Source of the DNA: Kordia periserrulae
Lineage (GTDB): Bacteria; Bacteroidota; Bacteroidia; Flavobacteriales; Flavobacteriaceae
Direction of reading: 5' to 3'
Length of the DNA: 64,000 bases
Assembly (NCBI RefSeq): GCF_003054265.1
Contig: NZ_QBKT01000001.1
Coordinates: 620,001-684,000 of the forward strand
Each line of letters begins with the position of its first letter. Positions within the stretch are counted from its first letter, which is position 1. The notes under the pieces are model-generated. The model saw nothing but the letters and a program-made list of their open reading frames with translations. It was not told where the DNA came from and ran no database searches. Of the stretch, positions 9,418 to 19,267 are shown piece by piece. The position numbers and the translations under genes are program-made.

Positions 9418-12400
9418 ATGAAGTCACTCTTTCTATTTTTTTGTATCGGATTGTTTTTCACTGTGCAAACGCAGGGACAAACAAAAAACCGTCGTACAAA
9501 AAAAGTGGCTGTCAAAGATTCTATCGTGCTCGATTCGGTGAGTATCAATCCTTTTAAATTTGAACTTACTGATAAACAGTATAAAAAAATTGACTCAACT
9601 GCCTACCGAATAGACTTCACAAAAGCAATTTTATATCTTGATGTTTCAAAAATTACTACCGATTCCATTCGCGTAAGCTATACGAAATACCCAAAGTTTC
9701 TCACCAAAAAATACAAAGGCTTTAATAAAGATTTGATTGTTGAAAACCCGATTGATATTGATAAAATTGTGTCGCTCAGCACCAATAAAGAACCGAGCAA
9801 CACGCAACTTTTTGATGGCTTGAATACCTCTGGAAGCATTTCACGTGGCGTTACGATTGGAAACAATCAAAATTCGGTACTGAATTCGGAATTGGATTTG
9901 CAAATTTCAGGGAAAATTTCCCAAAATATCACACTTCGCGCTTCCATTCAAGATGCCAATATTCCGATTCAAGAAAGTGGCTATTCGCAACGTTTGGACG
10001 AATTTGATCAAGTTTTTATTGAACTGGAAAGCAAACGCTGGAAAATTCGTGCTGGTGATGTGAATTTGGCAAATACAACCACCGATTTTATGCGCTTTCA
10101 GAAAAAAGTACAAGGTGTGGGCATTACGGCAAATTTGCCTGGCGAAAACAGCGATACCACCCTATTTGCTGCTGGAGCTTTGGTACGCGGACGCTATACG
10201 CAAAGTCGTTTTCAAGGACAAGAAGGAAATCAAGGACCGTACAAATTGACAGGTCCGAATGAAGAATTGTTTATTTTAATTATTTCTGGAAGTGAAACAG
10301 TCTATGTAAACGGTTTGCCTGTGGAACGCGGGGAAAATAACGATTATGTGATAGATTATAACGCGGGAGAAATCACCTTTACCTCACGTTTTCCAATAAC
10401 TTCCGAAATGCGAATTACGGTAGAATATCAATTTACAGATAATAATTACACGCGATTTGTAGCATACGGCGGCGCGCAATATGAACGTGAAAAGTTTAAA
10501 ATTGCAGGCTATATCTATTCGGAAAATGATTCAAAAAATCAACCGATTCAGCAAAATTTATCCGAAGAACAAGTGCAAATTTTACGCGATGCGGGAGACA
10601 ATCAACAGTTGATGAATGCGCCTTCTGCGGTGGAACAACCGTTTTCGGAAAACCGCATTTTGTATCGCAAAGAAACTATTGACGGTATGGAAGTCTTTGT
10701 CTTTTCAAACAATCCTGACGATACGTTGTTTGATGTTCGTTTTTCGCTCGTCGGAGACAATCAAGGGAATTATGTGTTGTCAAATACAGCTTCTAACGGA
10801 CGTATTTACGAATATGTTTCGCCGATTGCGGGCGTTCCGCAAGGAAATTATGAACCTATAATTCAACTCGTAGCTCCTACAAAAATTCAGGTTGCTGTAG
10901 TGAATGGTGCGTATACGCCAAGTGAAAAAACGGACGTGCAATTTGAAGTCGGTTTTAGCAGTAACGATCAGAATTTATTTTCGTCTTTGGACGATGATGA
11001 CAATCAAGGATTGGCGGCTAAAATTAGCGTACAACAACAATTGCTCGATAAAAAATGGAAGATTCGCAGTTTTGCTAATTTTAATCATATTGATGAGAAG
11101 TTTCAAACTATTGAGCGATTGTACTCTATTGAATTTAGTCGCGATTGGAATTTGGAAAACAATTTCAATGCGGGAAATCAGCAATTTTTGTCTACAGGAT
11201 TGCATTTTTCCAACGAAAAAAACGGCACTGCACAGTATCGTTTTGAATATTTGAACTTTGACAATAATGCTACGGGAAATCGGCATGTATTGCAATCCAA
11301 TTTGAAATTTGGCAAACTGCAATTGCAATCTAGCGGAAGCTTTTTAACAAACGAAACCGTGAGCACAACTTCCGACTTTTTACGCTTGTTTGCACGTGCG
11401 GCGTATAGTTTTGATAAAAGTTGGGTGGGCGCACGCGTCGATTTGGAAAGCAATGAACAACAAGAAATTACCACACAAAATTTTACGCCGTTGAGTCAAC
11501 GATTTAAAGCGTATACAGGATTTATTGGCGTGGGCGATAGCTTGAAAATTCATGCCGAAGTTGGCTATACGTATCGTGTGAATGATAGTTTGCGGAACAA
11601 TTTATTGCAACGTGTCAACACTTCGAATACGTACTATTTAAAGTCGCGCTTAATTCAGAATAAAAATACACAATTGTCATTGTTTGTGAATTACAGAACT
11701 TTAGACCAAGAAGATGAAACGATTGAAGACGAAACTTCGTTGAACTCGCGTTTGGTATATCAGCAGCGACTGTTTGATAATATTGTGACCTTGAATACGG
11801 TGTACGAAACCAATTCGGGAACGTTGCCGCAACAGGAATTTACGTATGTGCAAGTCGATCCTGGGCAAGGTGTGTACACATGGAACGATTATAATGACAA
11901 CGGAATTCAAGAACTGAACGAATTTGAATTGGCACAGTTTCCCGATGAAGCTATTTATGTACGTGTGCTGTTGCCGAATCAGGTTTTCATCAAAACGCAT
12001 CAAAACAAATTTAGTCAAGTAGTAACGCTCAATCCATCTACTTGGAATACGAGCAATACCAAAGGTGTCAAAAAGTTTTTATCGCATTTTTACAATCAAA
12101 CATCATTTTTAATAGATAGAAAGATACGTCGTGAGAATGATAATTTTAGTTTTAATCCGTTTGACGATTCTGAAGATGAGAATGTTTTGGGATTGAATCA
12201 AACTTTACGAAATGCACTGTTTTTTAATCGCGGAAAGCAAAAATACACTACTTCGTACACGTATTTGAATGCCAAATCGAAAAATTTACTGTCTATCGGT
12301 TCCCAGGAAAATATCAATACCTCACATCAGCTCCAATTTACACATAAAATTGGTAAATTTTGGCTTACCGATTTGATTAGTAGTACGGGTAAAACCGAGA

Positions 12401-12837
12401 GTATTTCTGAGAACTTTCTTAATAAAAACTTTGAAATCAATCTATTTAAAGTAGAACCTACTTTATCATATTTATTCAGTAGAAACAGTCGTTTTAGCGT
12501 GTTTTATAAATATGAAAATAAGGAGAATCTCGCTGGCGATTTGGAACAATTGACGCAGCAAAAAGTAGGTATTTCGTTTGCGTATAACAATCAGCAAAAA
12601 ATTGCCCTAAACGGCGAATTTAATTACTTTCAAAATGACTTTTCTGGAAACGCCTTTTCGCCTGTAGGTTACCAAATGTTGGAAGGTTTGCAGCCTGGCA
12701 CCAATTTTACATGGAATATTTTAATTCAGAAGAAATTGACCAAGTTTTTAGATTTGAATCTTTCCTATTTTGGCAGAAAAAGTGAGGCTTCACAGACCAT
12801 TCATACAGGAAATGTGCAGTTGAGAGCGTTCTTTTAA
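9418..12837 (+). CDS. Large outer-membrane beta-structure protein, unknown function
   Basis: 1139 residues with a clear signal peptide (residues 1-21, ending TQGQ). After ~120 residues comes a region beginning SGSISRGVTIGNNQNSVLNS, a GxxVERGxNxDYVIDYNAG segment and then several hundred residues of alternating beta strands typical of a Bacteroidota outer-membrane barrel. A calcium-loop-like motif DYNDNGIQELNEFE lies at about residue 825; similar loops occur in large surface proteins of the SprA group, but the length and order do not match SprA. The C-terminus is not a T9SS domain, and the last residues are RAFF. Transcribed alone after a ~280-nt spacer. Function unknown. Confidence 0.7.
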   Translation: MKSLFLFFCIGLFFTVQTQGQTKNRRTKKVAVKDSIVLDSVSINPFKFELTDKQYKKIDSTAYRIDFTKAILYLDVSKITTDSIRVSYTKYPKFLTKKYKGFNKDLIVENPIDIDKIVSLSTNKEPSNTQLFDGLNTSGSISRGVTIGNNQNSVLNSELDLQISGKISQNITLRASIQDANIPIQESGYSQRLDEFDQVFIELESKRWKIRAGDVNLANTTTDFMRFQKKVQGVGITANLPGENSDTTLFAAGALVRGRYTQSRFQGQEGNQGPYKLTGPNEELFILIISGSETVYVNGLPVERGENNDYVIDYNAGEITFTSRFPITSEMRITVEYQFTDNNYTRFVAYGGAQYEREKFKIAGYIYSENDSKNQPIQQNLSEEQVQILRDAGDNQQLMNAPSAVEQPFSENRILYRKETIDGMEVFVFSNNPDDTLFDVRFSLVGDNQGNYVLSNTASNGRIYEYVSPIAGVPQGNYEPIIQLVAPTKIQVAVVNGAYTPSEKTDVQFEVGFSSNDQNLFSSLDDDDNQGLAAKISVQQQLLDKKWKIRSFANFNHIDEKFQTIERLYSIEFSRDWNLENNFNAGNQQFLSTGLHFSNEKNGTAQYRFEYLNFDNNATGNRHVLQSNLKFGKLQLQSSGSFLTNETVSTTSDFLRLFARAAYSFDKSWVGARVDLESNEQQEITTQNFTPLSQRFKAYTGFIGVGDSLKIHAEVGYTYRVNDSLRNNLLQRVNTSNTYYLKSRLIQNKNTQLSLFVNYRTLDQEDETIEDETSLNSRLVYQQRLFDNIVTLNTVYETNSGTLPQQEFTYVQVDPGQGVYTWNDYNDNGIQELNEFELAQFPDEAIYVRVLLPNQVFIKTHQNKFSQVVTLNPSTWNTSNTKGVKKFLSHFYNQTSFLIDRKIRRENDNFSFNPFDDSEDENVLGLNQTLRNALFFNRGKQKYTTSYTYLNAKSKNLLSIGSQENINTSHQLQFTHKIGKFWLTDLISSTGKTESISENFLNKNFEINLFKVEPTLSYLFSRNSRFSVFYKYENKENLAGDLEQLTQQKVGISFAYNNQQKIALNGEFNYFQNDFSGNAFSPVGYQMLEGLQPGTNFTWNILIQKKLTKFLDLNLSYFGRKSEASQTIHTGNVQLRAFF

Positions 12838-12957
12838 ACAGTCGCTTTTTTCAAAACATTTTCATCATTACGCAACCTTTTTTTTATTTTCACATCTATC
12901 AGTGGTATAATTCTTGGTAAGACAAAACAACATATAACAACAAAACCGTTAATTATT

Positions 12958-13515
12958 ATGAAAAACAACTTTTCTACTACACTACTCGTATTATTTCTTT
13001 TTTTAGGATTTGCAGTACATGCACAAAACACCACTGATAGCACAACTACAGATCCGTTTGGCGTAGGCAATCGTGCCAATGAAATTCGTTTAGACGTTTT
13101 TGACGCCGCTTTCTTCTCTGCACTTGATGTTAGCTACGAGCGCGTAAGCGATTCAGCTATCGGATATGGAGTTTCTATTTTTGCAAATTTGAGAGACACT
13201 GAAGATGATGTAACTTATTATGAAAAATTTGCTGTTACGCCTTTTTTTAGATTTTACTTTTTTAACAAACAAGACTTTGGAGCTAAAGGATTGTATGCAG
13301 AAGTATTTTCAAAATTTGCTTCGGGCGATAATCCAGATAACTTAAATGAAGCGTATTTTGATGCTGCTTTGGGATTGTCTATCGGACAAAAGTGGGTGAA
13401 TAAAAGAGGATTTATGTTAGAAATTTCCCTTGGTGGCGGACGAAACATCGGATTGGACGACAACTCACCAGATTTGACATTTAGAGGTGGAATTTCTTTA
13501 GGATACCGTTTTTAA
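12958..13515 (+). CDS. Small outer-membrane beta-barrel protein
   Basis: 185 residues with a signal peptide ending AVHAQ at 23. The mature part alternates short amphipathic strands and turns (ALDVSYERVSDSAIGYGVS, FAVTPFFRFYF, GFMLEISLGGGRNIG) and ends GISLGYRF with a terminal Phe, the classic signature for insertion by the Bam machinery. It resembles the DUF3575-like 8-strand barrels of flavobacteria. Single gene with its own hairpin terminator at 13551-13593. Role unknown. Confidence 0.75.
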   Translation: MKNNFSTTLLVLFLFLGFAVHAQNTTDSTTTDPFGVGNRANEIRLDVFDAAFFSALDVSYERVSDSAIGYGVSIFANLRDTEDDVTYYEKFAVTPFFRFYFFNKQDFGAKGLYAEVFSKFASGDNPDNLNEAYFDAALGLSIGQKWVNKRGFMLEISLGGGRNIGLDDNSPDLTFRGGISLGYRF

Positions 13516-13550
13516 AAAAACAAGTACATTAACATTATACCATATAGTTA

Positions 13551-13593
13551 AAAAGCCTACCGTTCTTGTATTTTAATGTAACGATAGGCTTTT
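13551..13593 (+). terminator. Hairpin terminator after the small barrel gene
   Basis: AAAAGCCTACCGTT pairs with AACGATAGGCTTTT with one mismatch across a 15-nt loop, starting 36 nt after the stop codon. Confidence 0.75.
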
Positions 13594-13775
13594 CGAAGGA
13601 AAAAATGATTCTTCTCAATATATTTTCTTAGTTTTTAGCTCCTATTATAATAAAGTTATACTGCTAAATAACAATTTATATCTTACACATAAAAATGCTT
13701 ATTTACTACATTTATAAATACCATCATGAGATTTATAAATATGGCTAAGGATTTAACTACAGCGTATTAAAAACA

Positions 13776-13805
13776 AAAAGCGCAATACAAAATGTACTGC
13801 GCTTT
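13776..13805 (-). terminator. Hairpin terminator of glyS
   Basis: On the minus strand AAAGCGCAGTAC pairs with GTATTGCGCTTT (one G-U) around a short AT loop and runs into a T tract, 24 nt past the glyS stop. Confidence 0.8.
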
Positions 13806-13828
13806 AATCTATTTTTACTGAATGAATT

Positions 13829-15373
13829 TTACATATTCATCAGCCATGTACGCATGTCTACTTCTTTAGCGATGATGCCACGTACTTCTTCAATTTTTAC
13901 ACGTTGTTGTTCCATTGTGTCGCGGTGACGAATAGTGACCATATGATCGTCTTTAGTTTCATGATCAACCGTAATACAGAATGGCGTTCCTGCTGCATCT
14001 TGTCTACGGTAACGACGACCAATAGAATCTTTACCTTCTTCGTACACCATATTGAAATCCCATTTTAAATCGTCCATAATTTTTCTGGCGATTTCTGGCA
14101 ATCCATCTTTTTCTACGAGTGGCAATACTGCTGCTTTTGTTGGTGCCAATACTGCTGGCAAACGCAATACGGTACGCGTAGTTCCATCTGTCAACTCTTC
14201 TTCTACTAATGAATTAGAGAATACCGCCAAAAACATACGATCCAAACCAATAGAAGTTTCCACCACGTATGGTATATAACTTTCTTTGGTTTCGTTATCA
14301 TAATATCTTAGCTTCTTTCCAGAGTACTCTTCATGCTGACTTAAATCGAAATCTGTACGCGAATGGATTCCTTCCAATTCTTTGAAACCGAATGGAAAAT
14401 TGAATTCAATATCTGCCGCAGCGTCTGCATAATGCGCTAGTTTATCATGATCGTGAAAACGATAGTTTTCTGCGCCCATTCCTAATGATAAGTGCCACTT
14501 TAAACGCGTTTCTTTCCATTGCTCATACCATTCTTTTTGCGTTCCTGGTTTTACAAAGAATTGCATTTCCATTTGTTCAAATTCGCGTTGTCTAAAGATG
14601 AATTGACGCGCTACAATTTCGTTACGAAACGCTTTTCCTGTTTGCGCAATTCCGAATGGAATTTTCATACGTCCCGTTTTTTGCACATTTAAAAAGTTGA
14701 CAAAAATACCTTGTGCCGTTTCTGGTCGTAAATATACTTTGGTTGAACTTTCTGCGGAAGCACCCAATTGCGTACCAAACATCAAGTTGAACTGCTTTAC
14801 TTCCGTCCAGTTTTTGGTTCCCGATACAGGATCGACAATGCCCAAATCGATAATTAACTGTCTGAAGCCTTCCAAATCATTTTCTTCCTGTACGCGTGCC
14901 AATTCTGCACTGATTTCGTCAATTTGCTTTTGACGACGCAATACATTCGGATTGGTAGCACGGAATTCTTCTTCATTAAAAGCATCGCCAAAACGTTTTT
15001 TGGCTTTTTCAATGTCTTTATCGATTTTTTGTACAATTTTTTCTCGGTAATCTTCCACCAAAACATCCGCACGATAGCGTTTTTTAGAATCTTTGTTGTC
15101 AATCAACGGATCGTTGAACGCATCAACGTGCCCAGAAGCTTTCCAAGTTGTCGGATGCATGAGAATTGCAGCATCGATTCCCACAATATTTTCATGCATT
15201 TGCACCATGGCTTTCCACCAATAGTCGCGTATATTTTTCTTTAATTCTGCTCCATTTTGAGCATAATCGTACACCGCACTCAATCCGTCATAAATTTCAC
15301 TTGATTGAAAGATATAACCGTATTCTTTTGCGTGCGATATTACTTTTTTAAATTGATCGTCTTGTTTTGCCAT
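13829..15373 (-). CDS. glyS: Glycine--tRNA ligase (dimeric type)
   Basis: 514 residues, the usual length for the bacterial/eukaryal-type alpha2 glycyl-tRNA synthetase (GlyQS type), which charges tRNA-Gly with glycine using ATP. Class II features are present: the opening HAKEYGYIFQSSEIYDGLSAVYDYAQNGAELK; motif 2 in the KAFRNEIVARQFIFRQREFEQMEMQFF region; and motif 3 in ETSIGLDRMFLAVF. The C-terminal anticodon-binding domain begins at about 405 (VLAPTKAAVLPLV) and ends QQRVKIEEVRGIIAKEVDMRTWL. The ATG at 15373 fits family N-termini exactly. A promoter -7 box ends only 4 nt upstream, so the mRNA may be leaderless or nearly so. Confidence 0.97.
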   Translation of the reverse strand: MAKQDDQFKKVISHAKEYGYIFQSSEIYDGLSAVYDYAQNGAELKKNIRDYWWKAMVQMHENIVGIDAAILMHPTTWKASGHVDAFNDPLIDNKDSKKRYRADVLVEDYREKIVQKIDKDIEKAKKRFGDAFNEEEFRATNPNVLRRQKQIDEISAELARVQEENDLEGFRQLIIDLGIVDPVSGTKNWTEVKQFNLMFGTQLGASAESSTKVYLRPETAQGIFVNFLNVQKTGRMKIPFGIAQTGKAFRNEIVARQFIFRQREFEQMEMQFFVKPGTQKEWYEQWKETRLKWHLSLGMGAENYRFHDHDKLAHYADAAADIEFNFPFGFKELEGIHSRTDFDLSQHEEYSGKKLRYYDNETKESYIPYVVETSIGLDRMFLAVFSNSLVEEELTDGTTRTVLRLPAVLAPTKAAVLPLVEKDGLPEIARKIMDDLKWDFNMVYEEGKDSIGRRYRRQDAAGTPFCITVDHETKDDHMVTIRHRDTMEQQRVKIEEVRGIIAKEVDMRTWLMNM

Positions 15374-15377
15374 GCCG

Positions 15378-15408
15378 CAAATATAAAACGTTTGTATATC
15401 AGCTACAA
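15378..15408 (-). promoter_or_regulatory. Bacteroidota-type promoter of glyS
   Basis: On the minus strand TTG (complement of 15406-15408), a 20-nt spacer and TATATTTG (complement of 15378-15385) fit the Bacteroidota -33/-7 consensus. The same layout with the same spacer length precedes sdhC. The box ends 4 nt before the ATG. Confidence 0.65.
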
Positions 15409-15409
15409 G

Positions 15410-15964
15410 CTATTTTTTTGCGATGTACACAAAAGCTGGTGGAATGTTGAATGCTTCGAAAGATAACTTCACCTTATCTTTAAAAACTTCTTTGAGTTTT
15501 TTGTAGTAGGAAAGACTGTATTGGTATTGCACAAATACGCTGTTATCGCGCATTGCTTCGTAGGTATTGTCTAAAATTCTATCGCTTATTTCAGCAGGAA
15601 TATTAGTAAACGGTAAACTCGAAACGACACAATCAACTTTGTCAAAACCGTGTTTTTGCAAAATAGGCGTAATTTCTTCCGCAGATACTTTTTCAATAAT
15701 GAGTTGCGAGTGTTTTATTTTTTCGAGCGATTCAAAAAAGCGATTATTAATTTCGAACGCAATTAATTTGGTGCCAGGTCGTATTCTTTTTAGAATTTCT
15801 TTTGTGATGATTCCATTTCCAGGACCAAATTCGACAATGACTTTTACGGTGTCAAAATCGATATGTTTTACCATTCGTTTGGTTAAAAAACGGGAACTTG
15901 GCACAATCGTTCCAGAAGTTTTGATATCGCGTATGGCTTCTCTGAAAAATTTTAGTCGATCCAA
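15410..15964 (-). CDS. SAM-dependent methyltransferase, phospholipid N-methyltransferase-like
   Basis: 184 residues. Motif I of class I SAM methyltransferases is clear (VIVEFGPGNGIITKEIL at ~41-57), followed by an acidic strand end (LIAFEIN) and the post-I/IV region VDCVVSSLPFTNIP. The size, the opening RLKFFREAIRDIKTSGTIVPSSRFLTKRM and the SLPF motif fit the PmtA/KsgA-like group that methylates phosphatidylethanolamine or rRNA adenine; the N-terminus favours the phospholipid type. The frame has no upstream ATG and begins with TTG at 15964. It lies directly upstream of glyS, whose promoter overlaps its 3' end. Confidence 0.8.
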   Translation of the reverse strand: MDRLKFFREAIRDIKTSGTIVPSSRFLTKRMVKHIDFDTVKVIVEFGPGNGIITKEILKRIRPGTKLIAFEINNRFFESLEKIKHSQLIIEKVSAEEITPILQKHGFDKVDCVVSSLPFTNIPAEISDRILDNTYEAMRDNSVFVQYQYSLSYYKKLKEVFKDKVKLSFEAFNIPPAFVYIAKK

Positions 15965-16092
15965 TCGAGGAAATTTTAATACTTAGTGTTGGTTTTTTCG
16001 AAATTATCGCGAAGTAAAGAAAATATTCAGAAAGTAAGGTGATTTTTGTGTGAATCTTTTTCTTTTTTAATGAAATGATGTTGCGTAATTTT

Positions 16093-16494
16093 TTATTTAA
16101 AGCTTGTATTTATAGAGCCTGAAGACATGCTACTGTGCAATTTTCGTTGGATTTGAAGATTGCTTTTGCGGAGTTCAATCATTTTTTTTCGGTAATCTGT
16201 CAGCGATTCGTAATCTAACGTAGTATGTGCTATATTATCGAGTAGTACTTCGGCTTTTTTCTTTTCGAGTAACAGTTCCGTAGAGTTAGTTACGTGTTCT
16301 TTTGTTAAATGGTCGTAATTCTTGATAATTTCTCTGAGTTCTTCTTCTACCAACGATTTTTCATTTTTCAAATATTTACTTTTTTCTTTGTTTTCTCTAT
16401 CAGATAAAAAAGAAATGCAAACAATTGACACCGCCATCGCAGAAAGTGCCACAAGTAATATTTTTTGAATTGTATTTTTGGTAGTTCCACTCAT
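16093..16494 (-). CDS. Small membrane-anchored coiled-coil protein
   Basis: 133 residues. A short basic N-terminus, one membrane segment at about 11-30 (ILLVALSAMAVSIVCISFL) and then a strongly charged heptad-rich helix (residues ~32-115) that reads as coiled coil, ending in a Ser/Thr-rich tail. No domain recognised. Divergent from comF; the ATG at 16494 is well supported because the membrane segment follows at once. It may be a small envelope or division-associated protein, but that is only a guess. Confidence 0.65.
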   Translation of the reverse strand: MSGTTKNTIQKILLVALSAMAVSIVCISFLSDRENKEKSKYLKNEKSLVEEELREIIKNYDHLTKEHVTNSTELLLEKKKAEVLLDNIAHTTLDYESLTDYRKKMIELRKSNLQIQRKLHSSMSSGSINTSFK

Positions 16495-16545
16495 AAAAAA
16501 GTAGTACTTTTAAAACGAATTGTGTTAAATTTTTATCGTTCGTAC

Positions 16546-17235
16546 GTGACAAATATATTAAATAATATTCTTTCTTCCTTTTTTCCAGCAACTTGTCTGT
16601 CGTGTACGGACACATTGAAGCATCAAGAACAGCATATTTGTACGAAATGTTTGCACAATCTACCATTTACAGAGTTTCATAAACACGCAGAAAATCCTGT
16701 AAAACATACATTTTATGGTCGCGTACATATTGAAAACGCCACCGCATTGTTACACTACAAAAAGAATAGCATAGTACAACAACTCATACATCAATTAAAA
16801 TACAAAAACAGACAAGAAATTGGCACATTACTAGGAAATATGCTAGGTGAGCGATTAAAAAAGGAAGTAGCTTACCATTCAATTGACTACATCATTCCTG
16901 TACCATTACACAAAAAACGATTACAAAAACGCGGATACAACCAAGTAGCAACGTTTGGAAAACAGCTCGCCACACATTTAGAAGCTGCGTATGATGACAC
17001 CATTCTTGTAAAGACTCAAAACATCAAAACACAAGCATTTAAAAAACGAGCGGCACGTTGGATGACTGCACAACATTCATTTGAGATTACAGATACCGAA
17101 ATATTGGCAGGAAAACATATTTTATTAGTGGATGATATTATTACGACAGGTGCTACTTTAGAAGCCTGTGCTATCGCGCTTCAAAAAATTCCAAATATTA
17201 CAATAAGTGTTGCCACAATGTCAATAGCGAGTTAA
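16546..17235 (+). CDS. comF: ComF family phosphoribosyltransferase-like protein
   Basis: About 229 residues from a GTG at 16546. The N-terminus has the ComF zinc-finger cysteines (CLSCTD, then CTKCLHNLPF), and the C-terminal half is a type I phosphoribosyltransferase fold with the PRPP loop HILLVDDIITTGATLEACA. ComF proteins are needed for DNA uptake during natural transformation in several bacteria and are probably cytoplasmic. The frame is open upstream to a TTG at 16465, but that would overlap the divergent gene and add ~27 residues not typical of ComF. GTG 16522 is the other plausible start. Confidence 0.85.
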   Translation: MTNILNNILSSFFPATCLSCTDTLKHQEQHICTKCLHNLPFTEFHKHAENPVKHTFYGRVHIENATALLHYKKNSIVQQLIHQLKYKNRQEIGTLLGNMLGERLKKEVAYHSIDYIIPVPLHKKRLQKRGYNQVATFGKQLATHLEAAYDDTILVKTQNIKTQAFKKRAARWMTAQHSFEITDTEILAGKHILLVDDIITTGATLEACAIALQKIPNITISVATMSIAS

Positions 17236-17650
17236 AAATCATCTTTATCTTCAAATAAAATTCGTATTTGTTTCAATAGCATGTATGAAAAAGTAGAAAA
17301 ATTAAATTTCTTATTTTCTTTTCTTTGCTCGCCCAAAGAAAATGAAACAAAAGAAATGGCGCTTTTCCAGAGGTGTTTTTAATTTTTTTTGAAAAATTAA
17401 AACCGTAATAATTTTTCGAGTTTTTAATTCCCTTTGCTCTATTTTCAATTGCAAAGATTATGTAATTAATCCCTTCTAAATCTTTAGAAAAATTTTACGA
17501 AAAATCATTACTACACTGCGGAAAAGATTGTATCAATTTGTATTTCATTGAAAATAGCTTATAATAGTTATAATGTTTAATCCGAGTTAAAACCTTCGCC
17601 AGTACCAAAAATAATTAGTTTATTTGTAGCGTATTATTTTACATGAGTTC
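17236..17650. other. Gene-free spacer
   Basis: 415 AT-rich nt between comF and the Ig-like lipoprotein. One stretch at about 17315-17375 (CTTTGCTCGCCCAAAGAAAA and following) resembles short non-coding fragments I recall scattered through many bacterial genomes. No open frame or promoter is supported. Confidence 0.5.
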
Positions 17651-19267
17651 ATGAAACAGCGTTTTATATATTTTTCTTTAGTCGTTTGTATCCTTTTGTG
17701 TTTGGTGAATTGCGCGAAGCGCGGATATCCTACTGGTGGCGAACCCGACAAAACACCTCCAAAAATGGTGAAAGCACAACCGAAGGAATTCAGCACTAAT
17801 TTTGATGAAAAGCGAATTCGCATCTATTTTGATGAATATATTAAAATCAAAGATGTACAGAAACAATTGATTATTTCGCCACCAATAAAAGAAGGTGGCT
17901 ATATTATTTACCCACAAGGAAACGCGAGTAAGTATATTGATATTCAAATTTTAGATACGCTTCAACCCAATACGACATATTCATTCAATTTTGGACAAAG
18001 TATTGTGGATAATAACGAAGACAATCCATACGATTATTTTAAATATGTGTTTTCTACAGGTTCGTATATTGACTCGCTAGAAGTTTCTGGAACGATTAAA
18101 GATGCGCTGAATCGCACACCAGAAAAGTTTGTTTCTGTGATGTTATATGAAATTGATTCTACGTATACTGATTCTATCATCTATAAAAAAACACCGACGT
18201 ATATTACCAATACATTGGATAGTTTGACAGAGTTTAAACTGTCTAATTTACGCGCAGGAACGTATAAAATGATTGCACTAAAAGATGCTTCTAACAATTA
18301 TTTGTTCAATCCGAATTCAGATAAAATTGGCTATGTTGAGCAGGAAGTTACCGTGCCAACGGATTCTTTCTACACGATAACGCTGTTTAAAGAAATTCCT
18401 GAATTTAAAGCCACACGTCCTGCACAGATTTCCAAAAACATGATTGCTTTTGGGTATGAAGGAAACGTAGACAGCATGAACATTACGATAAATTCAGAAG
18501 TTGCGGACAATTTTCGTTTTCAAACCACACGCCATCCTGAAAAAGATACCTTGCGCTATTGGTTTGAGAATTTAAAACCAGAAACAGATTCGCTTTTATT
18601 TACGGTTTCTAAAGGAAATTATAGCAAGGATTTTACTGTGAAATTAAAAGATATCAAGAAAGACTCCTTGACCTTGTCTGTGAATTATCGCGGTGTGATT
18701 CCGCCAAACGGCGATTTTAAAATAGCGTCCAACACACCAATTACAGCTATTGATGAACGTATGATTTCTATTCAAAATAAAGATTCCATTCCAGTCAAAT
18801 TCACGACTGAGCTTAATACGAAAAACAATAGTTTGGATCTGTTTTTTGAGAAGAAAGAAAACCAGCGCTATAACATTCAAATGTTGCCAAAAACCATTAC
18901 CGATTTTTATGGTGAAGTGAACGACACATTGAATTATGCGTTGACAACGAAGGAAAATAAAGAGTATGGAAATATTCAACTTTCCTATCCTGGAACAGAA
19001 TTTCCTGTGATTATCCAGATTGTAAATGAAAAGCTAGAAGTGGTTGCAGAGCAATATGTGACAGAAGCACAACCTTCGTATAATTTTCCATACATCAATC
19101 CGCAATTTGTGTATTTCCGCGTGATTTATGACACGAATAAAAATGGCAAATGGGATACGGGAAATTATTTAAAAAACATTCAGCCCGAAGTGGTGAAATA
19201 TTTTCCTAAAAAAGTGGAAGTCCGCGCCAATTGGGATGTTATTGAAGTGCTTACGAATTTAAAGTAA
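17651..19267 (+). CDS. Ig-like domain lipoprotein
   Basis: 538 residues. The lipoprotein signal ends LVNCAKRG (Cys at ~21), so the protein is lipid-anchored in the envelope. Residues ~28-130 form a bacterial Ig-like (Big_5) domain: DKTPPKMVKAQPKEFSTNF, IRIYFDEYIKIKD, and YIDIQILDTLQPNTTYSFNFG. Further beta-sandwich units follow, and the end has FRVIYDTNKNGKWDTGNY, a calcium-loop-like motif common near the C-terminus of this family. Known as a conserved Bacteroidota family; function unknown. It ends 17 nt inside the convergent nitrilase gene. Confidence 0.8.
   Translation: MKQRFIYFSLVVCILLCLVNCAKRGYPTGGEPDKTPPKMVKAQPKEFSTNFDEKRIRIYFDEYIKIKDVQKQLIISPPIKEGGYIIYPQGNASKYIDIQILDTLQPNTTYSFNFGQSIVDNNEDNPYDYFKYVFSTGSYIDSLEVSGTIKDALNRTPEKFVSVMLYEIDSTYTDSIIYKKTPTYITNTLDSLTEFKLSNLRAGTYKMIALKDASNNYLFNPNSDKIGYVEQEVTVPTDSFYTITLFKEIPEFKATRPAQISKNMIAFGYEGNVDSMNITINSEVADNFRFQTTRHPEKDTLRYWFENLKPETDSLLFTVSKGNYSKDFTVKLKDIKKDSLTLSVNYRGVIPPNGDFKIASNTPITAIDERMISIQNKDSIPVKFTTELNTKNNSLDLFFEKKENQRYNIQMLPKTITDFYGEVNDTLNYALTTKENKEYGNIQLSYPGTEFPVIIQIVNEKLEVVAEQYVTEAQPSYNFPYINPQFVYFRVIYDTNKNGKWDTGNYLKNIQPEVVKYFPKKVEVRANWDVIEVLTNLK

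Larger units (their letters stand above)
13516..13828. other. Gene-free spacer between convergent genes
   Basis: 313 nt between the barrel protein and glyS. It holds the two terminators described separately. The AT-rich middle (13594-13775) shows no open frame or repeat that I can support. Confidence 0.6.

Noticed and set aside
16465-16545. N-terminal extension of comF to the TTG at 16465
   Set aside because: It would overlap the divergent gene starting at 16494, has a TTG start and adds residues that precede the usual ComF N-terminus; GTG 16546 is preferred.
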